Shown: positions 46,167 to 54,724 of the stretch, piece by piece | How positions within the stretch are numbered: position 1 is the stretch's first letter | Layout of the letters: every line of letters begins with the position of its first letter | Source: Rheinheimera sp. UJ63 | GTDB taxonomy: Bacteria > Pseudomonadota > Gammaproteobacteria > Enterobacterales > Alteromonadaceae | DNA length: 64,000 nt | NCBI RefSeq assembly: GCF_021568285.1 | Contig: NZ_JAKGTQ010000001.1 | Coordinates: 124,001 to 188,000, forward strand | Direction: 5' to 3' | The notes under the pieces: generated by a model | What the model was told of the DNA's origin: nothing | The model's database searches: none | What the model saw: the letters and a program-made list of their open reading frames with translations, nothing else | Made by a program: the position numbers and the translations under genes

Positions 46167-47033
46167 TCAATCTACGCTGTCGACGTCTTGCGGTTTAATA
46201 AATTTCAGTGTCATGCGATCACTTTCACCAATGTTTTGGTAAAAATCGCGATCTTCTTGTCCTAATGCCAACGTTGGCGGCAAGGTATAAACCCCTTTCA
46301 CATAATCTTTGGTATCTTTTGCATTGGCATTGACTTCACTGCGGTCAATTAAGTGAAAGCCAATCGCCTCAGCAACAGCGATTAAATAGGCTTCATCGGT
46401 GTAACCTTCAACGGCATAACTGGTCAGTTCGGTCACTTTAGCCGCACGGTGCTCAACCATTCCTAAGATACCGCCCGGTTTAAGTACCCGAAACATATTT
46501 TCTAACGTTGCTCGCAAATGTCCTGCCTGATCCCAAATATGTACATTGCGAAAGCTCAATACCATATCAAATTGGTCAGCGGCCAGCTGCGGAATAAAGT
46601 TGGGGGGATCTAACGCGACGCGAGATACTTGGCCAAAAGTGGCTTCTTGCTGCAATATGCGCTGCTCTAAACGGTTGGTCAGTCGAGTCCAGAACACACT
46701 TTTTTCATCCGCATTATTGCCACCATCTAAACGAAAATGCGCAATGGTCAATTGCCCTTCATCCTTTAAAAACGGCGCCAAAATCTCGGTATACCAGCCT
46801 CGTACCGGCCAAATTTCTAAAACGGACATTTGCGGTTCAATACCAAAAAACATTAAGGTTTCAACTGGATGGCGGTATTGGTTGCGCTGCAAGTGAGCCT
46901 CGCCACGCGAACGACTCTCCGACAATTCGGTCAAACGCTGCTGCCATTCGGTGGCATTATTAGCAACGCTCGGCGCAGGCATTAATGCCAGCAATAAACC
47001 TAAAGACACTATGCTTGTTGTTATTTTTTTCAT
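46167..47033 (-). CDS. Exported SAM-dependent methyltransferase-like protein
   Basis: The 288-residue protein has a signal peptide (MKKITTSIVSLGLLLALMPAPSVA) ahead of a class I methyltransferase-like fold. Motif I-like is SVLEIWPVRGWYTEILAPFL; FDMVLSFRNVHIW and FRVLKPGGILGMVEHRA are later strands. It resembles a group of predicted secreted methyltransferases of unknown substrate. SAM is not normally present in the periplasm, so either it acts there by other means or the signal is not cleaved; this is open. Monocistronic. Confidence 0.8.
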   Translation of the reverse strand: MKKITTSIVSLGLLLALMPAPSVANNATEWQQRLTELSESRSRGEAHLQRNQYRHPVETLMFFGIEPQMSVLEIWPVRGWYTEILAPFLKDEGQLTIAHFRLDGGNNADEKSVFWTRLTNRLEQRILQQEATFGQVSRVALDPPNFIPQLAADQFDMVLSFRNVHIWDQAGHLRATLENMFRVLKPGGILGMVEHRAAKVTELTSYAVEGYTDEAYLIAVAEAIGFHLIDRSEVNANAKDTKDYVKGVYTLPPTLALGQEDRDFYQNIGESDRMTLKFIKPQDVDSVD

Positions 47034-47257
47034 AGTAAAACCTTGTTACATAACATTATTAAGATGCGAACTCTGCATAAGGCACTGCGATCAAACAATC
47101 TACTTTAAGATAACGCCCTATTTGCCCAAAAGTCCAGCAAAAGCACCCTGCATACTGGCATCATTTTTTAGCCACTCTGCCGCAAGCGCCTTGGCGTTGT
47201 CATATTCATCCTTTAAACTGCAACGCTTCTCTGTTGTTTAAATACACAAGGTATCTG

Positions 47258-48550
47258 ATGCGCGCATTATTATTGCTACCCGTAATCGCTTTTGCCTCAA
47301 CCGCCGCTACTGCAGCGCCAAAAAATATTATTTACATGATTGGTGATGGTATGGGTCCCGCTTACTTAACAGCCTATCGTTATTATCAACACGAGGGGGA
47401 CCTCCCTGTCGCTAACACGATATTTGATGATTTACTCAAGGGTACTGCCAGCACCTACCCTGACGACGATACCCTGGTTACCGACTCTGCCGCAGGTGCT
47501 ACGGCTCTGGCCACGGGTGTAAAAAGCTATAACGGCGCTATAGCAGTCAATCGCCAACACATACCGATTAGCACTATGATGCAACTGGCGAAACATCAAG
47601 GTAAGGCTAATGGTGTGGTCGCAAGTTCTCAGGTTAACCATGCCACTCCCGCGTCCTTTTTAGCCCACAATATCAGTCGGCAAAATTACAATCAGATTGC
47701 AGACATGTACTTTGACTATCGGATCAACGGCAAGCCGGTAGCGGATGTGATTTTAGGCGGTGGTACTCAGTTTTTTATCCGTGAAGATCGGCATCTGGTT
47801 AATGAATTTAAAAACGAAGGTTATCAGTACATCGATAATTGGCAGCAACTTGACTCGCTGACCCGCGCACCGGCACTGGCACTGATGGCTGACGTTGCGT
47901 TACCTGCTGCCCTTAATGCGACTGAACCAAGACAACTGGCGACACTGACCAGCAAAGCCCTACAATTATTAAGCCCTGCTGAAAAAGGTTTTATGTTGAT
48001 GGTAGAAGGCAGTCAGATTGACTGGTGTGGCCACGATAACGACATCGCCTGTGCCATGGCTGAAATGGATGATTTTGCCAACGCTATCGCCGTTGCTAAA
48101 GCCTATGTTGATGCCAATCCTGATACCTTATTAATCATTACTGCAGATCACGAAACCGGTGGCATGTCGTTAGGCGCGGCAGGCAAGTATTTATGGTTAC
48201 CAGAGGTCATTAAAGGAGTATCAGCCACGGGTCGTAAAATAGCAGATGAGCTTAATGCTGCCCCCGATGACAACACCGCGTTAGCACGCTGGCTAGCTCT
48301 TACCAAGATCCAACTAACCAAAGAAGAACAGCAACAATTGTTAGCGGCTCGCGGCAAAGAGCAAAAAGCCTTACGCGAAGTGGCGGTTAAACTTGTGGCT
48401 CAATATTCTTACACCGGTTGGACAACAGGCGCCCATACCGCGGTGGATGTCCCTGTCATGGCTTATGGTAAAAACAGTGAAGATTTCCACGGCTTTATGG
48501 ACAATACCGATATTGCTAAGCAATTAATCAAGTATATCAGTAGCCATTAA
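47258..48550 (+). CDS. Alkaline phosphatase
   Basis: The 430-residue protein is exported (signal MRALLLLPVIAFASTAATA) and of the alkaline phosphatase superfamily. It has YMIGDGMGP (metal-binding Asp), nucleophile Ser in VTDSAAGATALATGVKSYNGAI, ITADHETGGMSLG, and WTTGAHTAVDVPVMAYGK. It should release phosphate from monoesters in the periplasm. I use ATG 47258 (AAGG upstream) rather than the TTG at 47234. No clear Pho box is seen upstream. Confidence 0.9.
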   Translation: MRALLLLPVIAFASTAATAAPKNIIYMIGDGMGPAYLTAYRYYQHEGDLPVANTIFDDLLKGTASTYPDDDTLVTDSAAGATALATGVKSYNGAIAVNRQHIPISTMMQLAKHQGKANGVVASSQVNHATPASFLAHNISRQNYNQIADMYFDYRINGKPVADVILGGGTQFFIREDRHLVNEFKNEGYQYIDNWQQLDSLTRAPALALMADVALPAALNATEPRQLATLTSKALQLLSPAEKGFMLMVEGSQIDWCGHDNDIACAMAEMDDFANAIAVAKAYVDANPDTLLIITADHETGGMSLGAAGKYLWLPEVIKGVSATGRKIADELNAAPDDNTALARWLALTKIQLTKEEQQQLLAARGKEQKALREVAVKLVAQYSYTGWTTGAHTAVDVPVMAYGKNSEDFHGFMDNTDIAKQLIKYISSH

Positions 48551-48651
48551 GCCTTAGCGGGCTTAAAAGCGCCCAGTCGTTATTCTTGCCGGATGGTTAA
48601 GTGTTTCTAATACAACACTTAACTATTCAGTATTAACTTGCGCTTTGTTGT

Positions 48652-49158
48652 TTATTCACTACGTAAACCGGTTAATTGCTCGCGTAACTTTGGCGCACTG
48701 GTATCGTTGTGTAGCCATATATTAAAAAACGCGGGCCCAAAAGTGTTGTCTGCAACCACCCCTGTTTTGGTGCCATTAAAATAAAACTCAACACTCGAAT
48801 CGGCTAACAGCACTGCCGCTAAACGATCACCTTCTTTCACATCTTGCCACAGCGTTTTTAATTGTTCAGCCCAATCAGCTTGTTGCGCAGTGGTGCTTTG
48901 TTTCAGCTTTTTCCACTCATCAACTGTTGCCTCGATGAACTGATCACGGCTAATCTTGCGTTTATAGGTTAACTCTAACAATAACGGCGAGCTTTGCTGG
49001 TAATCAACATAACGGCCATCGCGGGTCGCTAAACGTGCATCGTATAACTGCCAAAATAAATAACGGTAACTACCTTGGCCAACGGTCTCGAGTTGCGGTA
49101 CCGCAAACAACGGGAATGACACACCCAGTGCTAAAATAATACCCAATAACTTACGCAT
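48652..49158 (-). CDS. Chalcone isomerase-like secreted protein
   Basis: The 168-residue protein has a signal peptide (MRKLLGIILALGVSFPLFA) and the bacterial chalcone-isomerase-like pattern: GQGSYRYLFWQLYDARLAT, LLLELTYKRKISRDQFIEAT, DGDRL-type VKEGDRLAAVLL, and FGPAFFNIWLHNDTS. In other gammaproteobacteria such proteins occur with SDR, DUF2878 and cyclopropane-fatty-acid synthase genes in a stress-linked lipid cluster. The SDR and DUF2878 genes are its upstream neighbours here. Actual activity unknown. Confidence 0.85.
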   Translation of the reverse strand: MRKLLGIILALGVSFPLFAVPQLETVGQGSYRYLFWQLYDARLATRDGRYVDYQQSSPLLLELTYKRKISRDQFIEATVDEWKKLKQSTTAQQADWAEQLKTLWQDVKEGDRLAAVLLADSSVEFYFNGTKTGVVADNTFGPAFFNIWLHNDTSAPKLREQLTGLRSE

Positions 49159-49218
49159 AGCCCCTCCAAATAACTTGCCAAAAGCCGCATTGTGATGCCG
49201 CCGACGATAATGTTTAGA

Positions 49219-49755
49219 CTATTCCTGAGCCGAACCGTTCAACTCTTGCTCTGTGCTGGTCTCTAACAGGCTTGGGATCTTACCGAAAATCACGCCTAAC
49301 AAGCCCCAGACTAAACATAAAACGATGTAAGAAGTCACGCCTGCTGGGAAGCTCATGACACCGTCACTTAATGCCGCACCGCCAATATAAGACAGCGGCC
49401 CACCGGTCGCGCCCAAGGCAAAGCCCAGCCAAGGTTTTGTTAAGAAACGACTCATCACTTCAACCAGTGCTAACGCAAATATGGCCCACAACAAAATAAA
49501 CCACAGCGGTAGCCATGCCAATTGCGCAAAGCTTAGGATCCCTGTTGCGACTAATAACGAGTCAACGCTGATACCTATAATGGCAGCCGCCAATACCAAA
49601 TAACGCGCCTTCATTGACGGCAGTTGCCAAAGACCATAAAGCAAATAAGCTAAAACCGGCCAAAAAGCCAATTGCTGAAAATAGACCAGTAAAAACCAAC
49701 TTAACTCAAAGCCAATTAATACTCGCCAATTTAATTTAACCTTAACGCTGCTCAT
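49219..49755 (-). CDS. DUF2878 family membrane protein
   Basis: The 178-residue protein has six or so hydrophobic segments (LIGFELSWFLLVYFQQLAFWPVLAYLLYGLW ... SYIVLCLVWGLLGVIF) and the DUF2878 conserved GATGGPLSYIGGAAL. It overlaps the SDR gene by 4 bp (ATGA), so the two are translationally coupled. Function unknown; grouped by context with lipid-modifying enzymes. Confidence 0.87.
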   Translation of the reverse strand: MSSVKVKLNWRVLIGFELSWFLLVYFQQLAFWPVLAYLLYGLWQLPSMKARYLVLAAAIIGISVDSLLVATGILSFAQLAWLPLWFILLWAIFALALVEVMSRFLTKPWLGFALGATGGPLSYIGGAALSDGVMSFPAGVTSYIVLCLVWGLLGVIFGKIPSLLETSTEQELNGSAQE

Positions 49756-50489
49756 GATTGCTTCATCTTGGCTGCCAACTTACAGCGTAAACCGTAAGGC
49801 AACACACTCAACGTTTTTAATAAATAGGCTAAGCGTCTTGGAAAACGCAGCCGTAACTTTCCCGCTTCGATGCCATCAAAAATAAGTTTAGCTGCGGCGG
49901 CCACAGGCATTAAGAAAGGCATCTGAAAATCATTTTTTTGCGTTAATGGCGTATCAATAAAGCCGGGTTCAATCAAACAAATATGAATACCACTGTCAGA
50001 TAAATCGACGCGTAAACTATCAACAAAATAACTGACCGCAGCTTTACTGGCACCGTAGGCTTCTGAACGCGTAAAAGGAAAAAAGTGTGCCATTGAACTG
50101 ACAATTGCTAAAGTTTTGCCGGCTTTTAAACGTGGTAATAACAGCTTAGTACTGCTAACAACAGCCTGAAAATTAATGGCAAACGTTCGTGCAAACGCAT
50201 CTAAATCGAGGTCATTAGCTTCGACATATTCGCAATTACCGGCATTTAACAGCACCACATCAAAATGCAGTGCTGCCGGTAAACTGGCTTGCCATTCTTG
50301 CATTGCTGCATAATCTGTTAAATCTAAACTGACAGGGATAATTTTTTCAGGATGTTCAGCAGCCAGTGCCGCTAACTTATCTTCTGAGCGAGCCACCGCG
50401 TAAACCGTCCAGCCCTGCTGTGCATAATAGCTTGCGGTTTCGCGGCCAATACCTGAGCTTGCACCCGTAATAAGAATCGTTGCAGACAT
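49752..50489 (-). CDS. Short-chain dehydrogenase/reductase
   Basis: The 245-residue SDR has the NAD(P)-binding TGASSGIGRETA, NAGN motif (LLNAGNCEYV), and catalytic Ser/Tyr/Lys (IVSSMAHF, YGASKAAVSY). I start at ATG 50489 because AGGAG lies 6 bp upstream; the frame is open 11 codons further. It starts the small operon SDR-DUF2878 with the chalcone isomerase-like gene downstream. In relatives this SDR sits in a cluster with amine oxidase, DUF1365 and CFA-synthase-like genes, which are not in this window. Confidence 0.88.
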   Translation of the reverse strand: MSATILITGASSGIGRETASYYAQQGWTVYAVARSEDKLAALAAEHPEKIIPVSLDLTDYAAMQEWQASLPAALHFDVVLLNAGNCEYVEANDLDLDAFARTFAINFQAVVSSTKLLLPRLKAGKTLAIVSSMAHFFPFTRSEAYGASKAAVSYFVDSLRVDLSDSGIHICLIEPGFIDTPLTQKNDFQMPFLMPVAAAAKLIFDGIEAGKLRLRFPRRLAYLLKTLSVLPYGLRCKLAAKMKQS

Positions 50490-50666
50490 ATTCACTCCTG
50501 TTATGTCGCTGAGTTCACTCACGCATTAGCCTCTATAAGCAAGGCCAAATAAATAGTAAGCGAGCAAGAAAGATATAACTTGTACGTAAAGGAATTAGAA
50601 CAGTTCAGTGTGGCAGTAGAAGGGATAAGCGAAGCGAAAAAAATTAAAGCAAACAATTAACAGCCA

Positions 50667-50975
50667 TTAAGCGTACAGATCGACACCTAGCATAGCTTGA
50701 ACTTCGCTACGGCGTTGTTCGTTTTGCAAGCTTTGATAGGCAGCAACCGCGCGTTCGTTGCGTTGTTCCGTGTTATCGCGAAAAGATTGGCGGTTAGTTT
50801 GCGCTTCCCGCTCGCTATCTAATCGCTCCACCGCATCACGCTCAAAACGAATACCCGCCGTTTCTTTAACCACACTCTCCCGCTCTGGCTGCACCGTACG
50901 ACTCGGCTGTGGCCGATTCGTTGCCGGATTTAGCAAGCTACTGGGATTAATGTTGTTACTGGCGTTGATGCTCAT
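50667..50975 (-). CDS. Small hydrophilic protein of unknown function
   Basis: A 102-residue protein rich in Arg, Glu, Asn and Gln, with a likely disordered N-terminus (MSINASNNINPSSLL) and helical charged C-terminus (ERNERAVAAYQSLQNEQRR, ending MLGVDLYA). No signal peptide or membrane segment. I do not recognise a characterised family. Its reading frame has protein-like composition and an ATG start, and it is flanked by non-coding DNA. Function unknown. Confidence 0.6.
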   Translation of the reverse strand: MSINASNNINPSSLLNPATNRPQPSRTVQPERESVVKETAGIRFERDAVERLDSEREAQTNRQSFRDNTEQRNERAVAAYQSLQNEQRRSEVQAMLGVDLYA

Positions 50976-51095
50976 GCAAGCTCTTAGCTAATGGACAGTG
51001 TTCTAATTATAGACAAGTAATCAACCAACAAGCCAGTAACTTTTACAAACAGTGATATTAATACGCATTTGCAAGCTGGCATCTCTAAGCTAACG

Positions 51096-51183
51096 TCTCT
51101 GAGTATGGTCAGACCTGTACCGGAGTGCGGTCTGACCAGTCTCAGAGTGTGGTCGTACCTGTCTCAGAGTGCGGTCTGACCAG
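51096..51183. repeat. Four tandem 22-bp repeats with inverted motif
   Basis: Four 22-bp units lie in the 236-bp gap after tsaB. Each has an alternating right half: GGTCAGACCTG, GGTCTGACCAG, GGTCGTACCTG, GGTCTGACCAG. The alternate forms make 10-bp inverted repeats (TGGTCAGACC with GGTCTGACCA). It may act as a terminator or protein-binding site; no coding potential. Confidence 0.75.
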
Positions 51184-51211
51184 TCTTTGGCAATGTGAGT
51201 GTGGTTAGGGG

Positions 51212-51910
51212 TTAACGGCCGGGCAGTTTTTGCCAAGTGACTTCGTCACGCACATAAACCGGTTCGGCCTGCTCTGCTGCAACAAAGTGGCCCTGTTGCC
51301 ATGCCTGATCAGCAAAAGGCAACATGTATTGTGCTGAGGGATATAGAATATCTTTGGCCACGCTGGCTGAAAGTATGCCTTGCAGCTGGCTCTGATAGGT
51401 TTGCCAGCCGGTGCCGACGGCCATTACCTCAGTGTCAAAATTTAAAGCGGTTATCGCTGCGGGTAAGGCGCTAGGCTTTGCAGCCACTTCAGCGCTAATC
51501 GCCTGCATCAAACCCTGCTCATCACGAGCATAGACAGCCAAATAAACTTCAGCCATCCGCGCATCAATCGCAGCAATAACGTGCTGAGCATTTTTTAACT
51601 GCGCAGCAGCTTGTGCCATCGCTGCCAAAGTCGAAACGCCATATACCGGCACATCGACACCAAAGGCTAAACCTTGTGCGACCGACACGCCAATCCTTAC
51701 GCCAGTAAAACTCCCAGGGCCACGGCCAAATACGATACCGTTTAGCTGATTCAGGTTAATACCGGCCTCAGCCAGTAATTGCTGCACCATGGGTAGAATA
51801 CGTTTGCTGTGTTGTTGCGGGCATACTTCGTCTAGGGTCAGTATTTTGCCATTGTGACTTAACGCGACGGAACAGGCTTCGGTAGAAGTATCTAACGCTA
51901 AAAAATTCAT
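51212..51910 (-). CDS. tsaB: tRNA threonylcarbamoyladenosine biosynthesis protein TsaB
   Basis: TsaB (YeaZ) partners TsaD to make t6A at position 37 of ANN-decoding tRNAs. The 232-residue protein has the ASKHA-type start MNFLALDTSTEACSVALSHNG, PMVQQLLAEAGINLNQL, and the conserved GRGPGSFTGVRIGVSVAQGLAF. It overlaps yoaA by 4 bp, as in E. coli where tsaB and yoaA are adjacent. The downstream gap has tandem 22-bp repeats. Confidence 0.95.
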   Translation of the reverse strand: MNFLALDTSTEACSVALSHNGKILTLDEVCPQQHSKRILPMVQQLLAEAGINLNQLNGIVFGRGPGSFTGVRIGVSVAQGLAFGVDVPVYGVSTLAAMAQAAAQLKNAQHVIAAIDARMAEVYLAVYARDEQGLMQAISAEVAAKPSALPAAITALNFDTEVMAVGTGWQTYQSQLQGILSASVAKDILYPSAQYMLPFADQAWQQGHFVAAEQAEPVYVRDEVTWQKLPGR

Positions 51911-53853
51911 GAGTTTCCTTGTTGCTGCTCTTTTAAACCTTGTATCTCTTTTAAAAACTGACTGGCCGCACCGAGATCACGCGTTCGCCGCATCGGTGGC
52001 AAGCTTTTTAAAAAGGTCGCCCCATAGGGTTTAGTCACCAACCGATTATCGCAAATTACCAGCACACCGCGATCGGTTACATCACGGATCAGTCGGCCGA
52101 CCCCTTGTTTTAAGGTAATCACCGCTTGCGGTAATTGTACCTCAGCAAAGGGATCTTTACCGCGCATCGCACAATCTTCCACCCTCGCTTGTAACAACGG
52201 ATCATCTGGCGAGGCAAAGGGTAGCTTATCTATAATGACACAGCTTAAGGTATCACCACGTACATCAACGCCTTCCCAAAAACTGCCGGTACCCAGCAGC
52301 ACCGCATTTTCTAATTTCACAAATTGTTCTAACAATAAGCGTTTACCGGTAGAGCCTTGAATAAGCACCGGCTGGCGAATTTGTTCAGGTAAGGCTTTCG
52401 CCATCATCTGTAACATACGATGGCTGGTAAATAAAAAGAAGCAACGGCCGTTATTAGCGGTAATCAGCTCTATCGCCATAGTTAATAAAGCATGCATCAT
52501 TGCAGGCTCGTGCGGCTCTGGCATAAATCGCGGCACACAGAGCAGCGCTTGTTGCGCATAATCAAACGGGCTTTCGAGTAACAGGGTATCCGCCCCCGTT
52601 AAGCCCATTTGTTGTTGATAATGGGTAAAGCCTTCATCTACCGATAGCGTGGCTGACGTAAAAATCCAGCTGCGCTGCTCAGCAAACACCAGCTTGTTAA
52701 ATTTATCGGCAATACTCAGTGGCGTTAAATGCAAACCAACATGCAATTTGCTGGTTTCGAACCAAAGACTCACGCCCGTTTGTTCAACCTGCAGTAATTT
52801 TTGCAGTTGGCTTTTAAGCTGCGCTAAACGCTCGTAGCAATTATCCAAGGTTTGGCTGCGCCCTAAGCTACTTTTAACAATCTGGTACAACATATCTAGC
52901 GCATCGTTAATGCGGGTGATCGCCGTTTGCATAGCCGGGTTTTGATAAGCTTGCCGCCAATTGCCCCGCGCGGGATCTGTGGCAAATTGCAGCCGCCAAT
53001 CGCGAGTCAGGCTTGCCACTTTATCGGCTGCCTTGCTTAGCTGCATGACATCTTTTAACTCTGCCTTGCCAACTAACTCAATGTCTTTACACAGATCTTG
53101 TAAAATACGGCTAGAGAAATGTTCGCCAAAATACTCACTGGCGATATCAGGGATCTGATGCGCTTCATCAAAGATCACCACTTCCATTTCTGGCAACAAC
53201 TCACCAAAGCCAGTATCTTTTAAGGCTAAGTCAGCAAAAAATAAGTGATGATTCACTACCACAAGATCGGCGGCCTGTGCCTCTTTGCGCGCTTTGAGTA
53301 AATGACAATCTTCATAAACGGGGCAGTCTTTACCCAAGCAGTTATCGGTAGTACTGGTTACATAGGGTAAGGCTTTGGAGTCTTCGGCAATATAGGTTAA
53401 TTCGCCGATATCGCCGCTGTGCGTCTCCGCAGACCATTTTTTAATTAAGCTTAAATCGGCGATCAGTTGCGGATCAGCTACCGGAATATGCTGATAATGC
53501 TGCTCTAAACGAAACAAACACAGGTAATTTGAGCGGCCTTTGAGTAAAGCCGTTTTAACCGGTAACGCTAAGGCTTGAAGTACGGTTGGCAGATCACGAA
53601 AGTACAATTGCTCTTGCAGGTTTTTCGTTCCGGTTGATAACACCACTTTTTTACCAGACAGTAACGCAGGCACTAAATACGCATAGGTTTTACCGGTACC
53701 CGTTCCGGCTTCTACCACCAAGGCACCGTCTTTTTGAATGGTTTGTTCAACAGCGGTTGCCATTTCCAGTTGCGCGGCCCGAGGTTTAAAGCCTGCAATA
53801 TGCTGCGCGAGTATACCGTTTTCAGCAAAGGCTTTGGCAGACTTAACGGCCAT
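51907..53853 (-). CDS. yoaA: DinG/YoaA-family ATP-dependent helicase
   Basis: The 648-residue XPD-like 5'-3' DNA helicase has Walker A VVEAGTGTGKTYAYL, Walker B DEAHQIPDIA, an iron-sulfur site formed by Cys residues in DNCLGKDCPVYEDCH plus one near YLCLFRLEQ, and C-terminal LPFASPDDPL and VGRLIRDVTDRGVLVICDNR. The neighbour tsaB marks it as YoaA rather than DinG. It likely acts in repair of damaged replication forks. Confidence 0.92.
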   Translation of the reverse strand: MAVKSAKAFAENGILAQHIAGFKPRAAQLEMATAVEQTIQKDGALVVEAGTGTGKTYAYLVPALLSGKKVVLSTGTKNLQEQLYFRDLPTVLQALALPVKTALLKGRSNYLCLFRLEQHYQHIPVADPQLIADLSLIKKWSAETHSGDIGELTYIAEDSKALPYVTSTTDNCLGKDCPVYEDCHLLKARKEAQAADLVVVNHHLFFADLALKDTGFGELLPEMEVVIFDEAHQIPDIASEYFGEHFSSRILQDLCKDIELVGKAELKDVMQLSKAADKVASLTRDWRLQFATDPARGNWRQAYQNPAMQTAITRINDALDMLYQIVKSSLGRSQTLDNCYERLAQLKSQLQKLLQVEQTGVSLWFETSKLHVGLHLTPLSIADKFNKLVFAEQRSWIFTSATLSVDEGFTHYQQQMGLTGADTLLLESPFDYAQQALLCVPRFMPEPHEPAMMHALLTMAIELITANNGRCFFLFTSHRMLQMMAKALPEQIRQPVLIQGSTGKRLLLEQFVKLENAVLLGTGSFWEGVDVRGDTLSCVIIDKLPFASPDDPLLQARVEDCAMRGKDPFAEVQLPQAVITLKQGVGRLIRDVTDRGVLVICDNRLVTKPYGATFLKSLPPMRRTRDLGAASQFLKEIQGLKEQQQGNS

Positions 53854-53999
53854 AGGTTATCCAGACGAAAACGGGCAAATTGCAATAGCTCACTGGCACT
53901 CCACAAAGGCTTGATTAGCTTAAACGCAGGCTTTGAAACGCTAACGTAACCGCTGCATAAGATGTAATGCTGGCTATTATGCCTTGTTCAGCTAAAAAA

Positions 54000-54248
54000 T
54001 CAGACAAAAATATCTAAATGCCCGTCTTTATCAACATGCTGATCTTCTTCGGGAGTGGTGTAAGGAGCGGCAGGATAATCATCAGCGGAGCCGGTTTTAT
54101 AACCAAAACGGCGTAAAATAAGGTACTTTTGCTCTTCGCGCTTGAGGGGCTCAAGGCGTGCTTCTTTAAAAACAGGCAGCACCGTTTTCGGGTCCGGCTC
54201 AATCGGCGTTCCCGGAATACGTTGTATAAATGGCATAAAAGCATCCAT
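54000..54248 (-). CDS. Small cytoplasmic protein of unknown function
   Basis: An 82-residue protein (start MDAFMPFIQRIPGTPIEPDP) with a strong CAGGAGG ribosome site 7 bp before the ATG. It is hydrophilic with a short charged middle (EARLEPLKREEQKYLILRRFGY) and an acidic C-terminus (EEDQHVDKDGHLDIFV). No recognised family, signal peptide or membrane segment. The strong ribosome site supports it being real. It lies 146 bp from the start of yoaA and divergent from the his leader region. Confidence 0.65.
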   Translation of the reverse strand: MDAFMPFIQRIPGTPIEPDPKTVLPVFKEARLEPLKREEQKYLILRRFGYKTGSADDYPAAPYTTPEEDQHVDKDGHLDIFV

Positions 54249-54558
54249 TTTTGCCTCCTGTCCGTAATTAAAATGTTATTTGGGTCTCACATTATTATAT
54301 CGGCGGCAAATCGCATCACTTTAACGCTATCAGTGCAATGCATGCCTATACAACCTGACCACATTTTAACCAAATGGTTTAATTTTTAAAACCGCGACTC
54401 TGCAACTGTTTAGCTTAAAAAAACACAACATTAACTTATGCTATTGATTTTAATATATTTACACTGAATTACTCGTTGGATTACTTGAAAAAAGCGCTTG
54501 CGAAAAACAGTCTGCTGCAGTAACTTGTATAGCATAGCATTTTGGATAAATTTACAGC
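54249..54558. other. Intergenic region upstream of the his leader
   Basis: About 310 bp of AT-rich DNA between the divergent small gene and hisL. It should contain the his promoter; TATAGCATAGCAT at about 54528-54540 offers -10-like sequences but I find no convincing -35 spacing. No other gene or element is seen. Confidence 0.4.
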
Positions 54559-54600
54559 ATGAATCGTTCAACAGTAACATTGCATCATCATACAACCTAG
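54559..54600 (+). CDS. hisL: his operon leader peptide
   Basis: A 13-codon frame reading MNRSTVTLHHHTT with three consecutive CAT His codons ends at TAG 54598-54600. It lies 125 bp upstream of hisG and just before the attenuator stems, the standard arrangement for histidine-tRNA-controlled attenuation. E. coli HisL has seven His codons; three is fewer but still adequate for sensing. Confidence 0.85.
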   Translation: MNRSTVTLHHHTT

Positions 54601-54695
54601 CCTTACCGCTTAGGTGGAGGGCTGTTGTCTGGGCCTCCGGTGCATCTTGTTACTCGCAACCCCGCAGGCCTAAGCCACGGGGTTTTTTGTTTTTA
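54601..54695 (+). promoter_or_regulatory. his operon attenuator (alternative RNA stems and terminator)
   Basis: After hisL, CTTAGG and the segment GGTGGAGG can pair with later segments: GCTTAGG (54608-54614) with CCTAAGC (54669-54675), and GGAGG with CCTCC (about 54616-54638). The terminator stem is AACCCCG (54658-54664) with CGGGGTT (54678-54684) followed by TTTTTT. Stalling at His codons would favour the antiterminator and readthrough into hisG. Confidence 0.8.
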
Positions 54696-54724
54696 ATTAC
54701 AGTTTTTAATTTTCGGAGTGACCA

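Noticed and set aside
47034-47257. Pho box upstream of alkaline phosphatase
   Set aside because: TTGTCATATTCATCC is only a partial match, without two properly spaced CTGTCAT-like repeats.
51096-51183. CRISPR array
   Set aside because: Units are contiguous 22-bp tandem repeats without spacers, and no cas genes are nearby.
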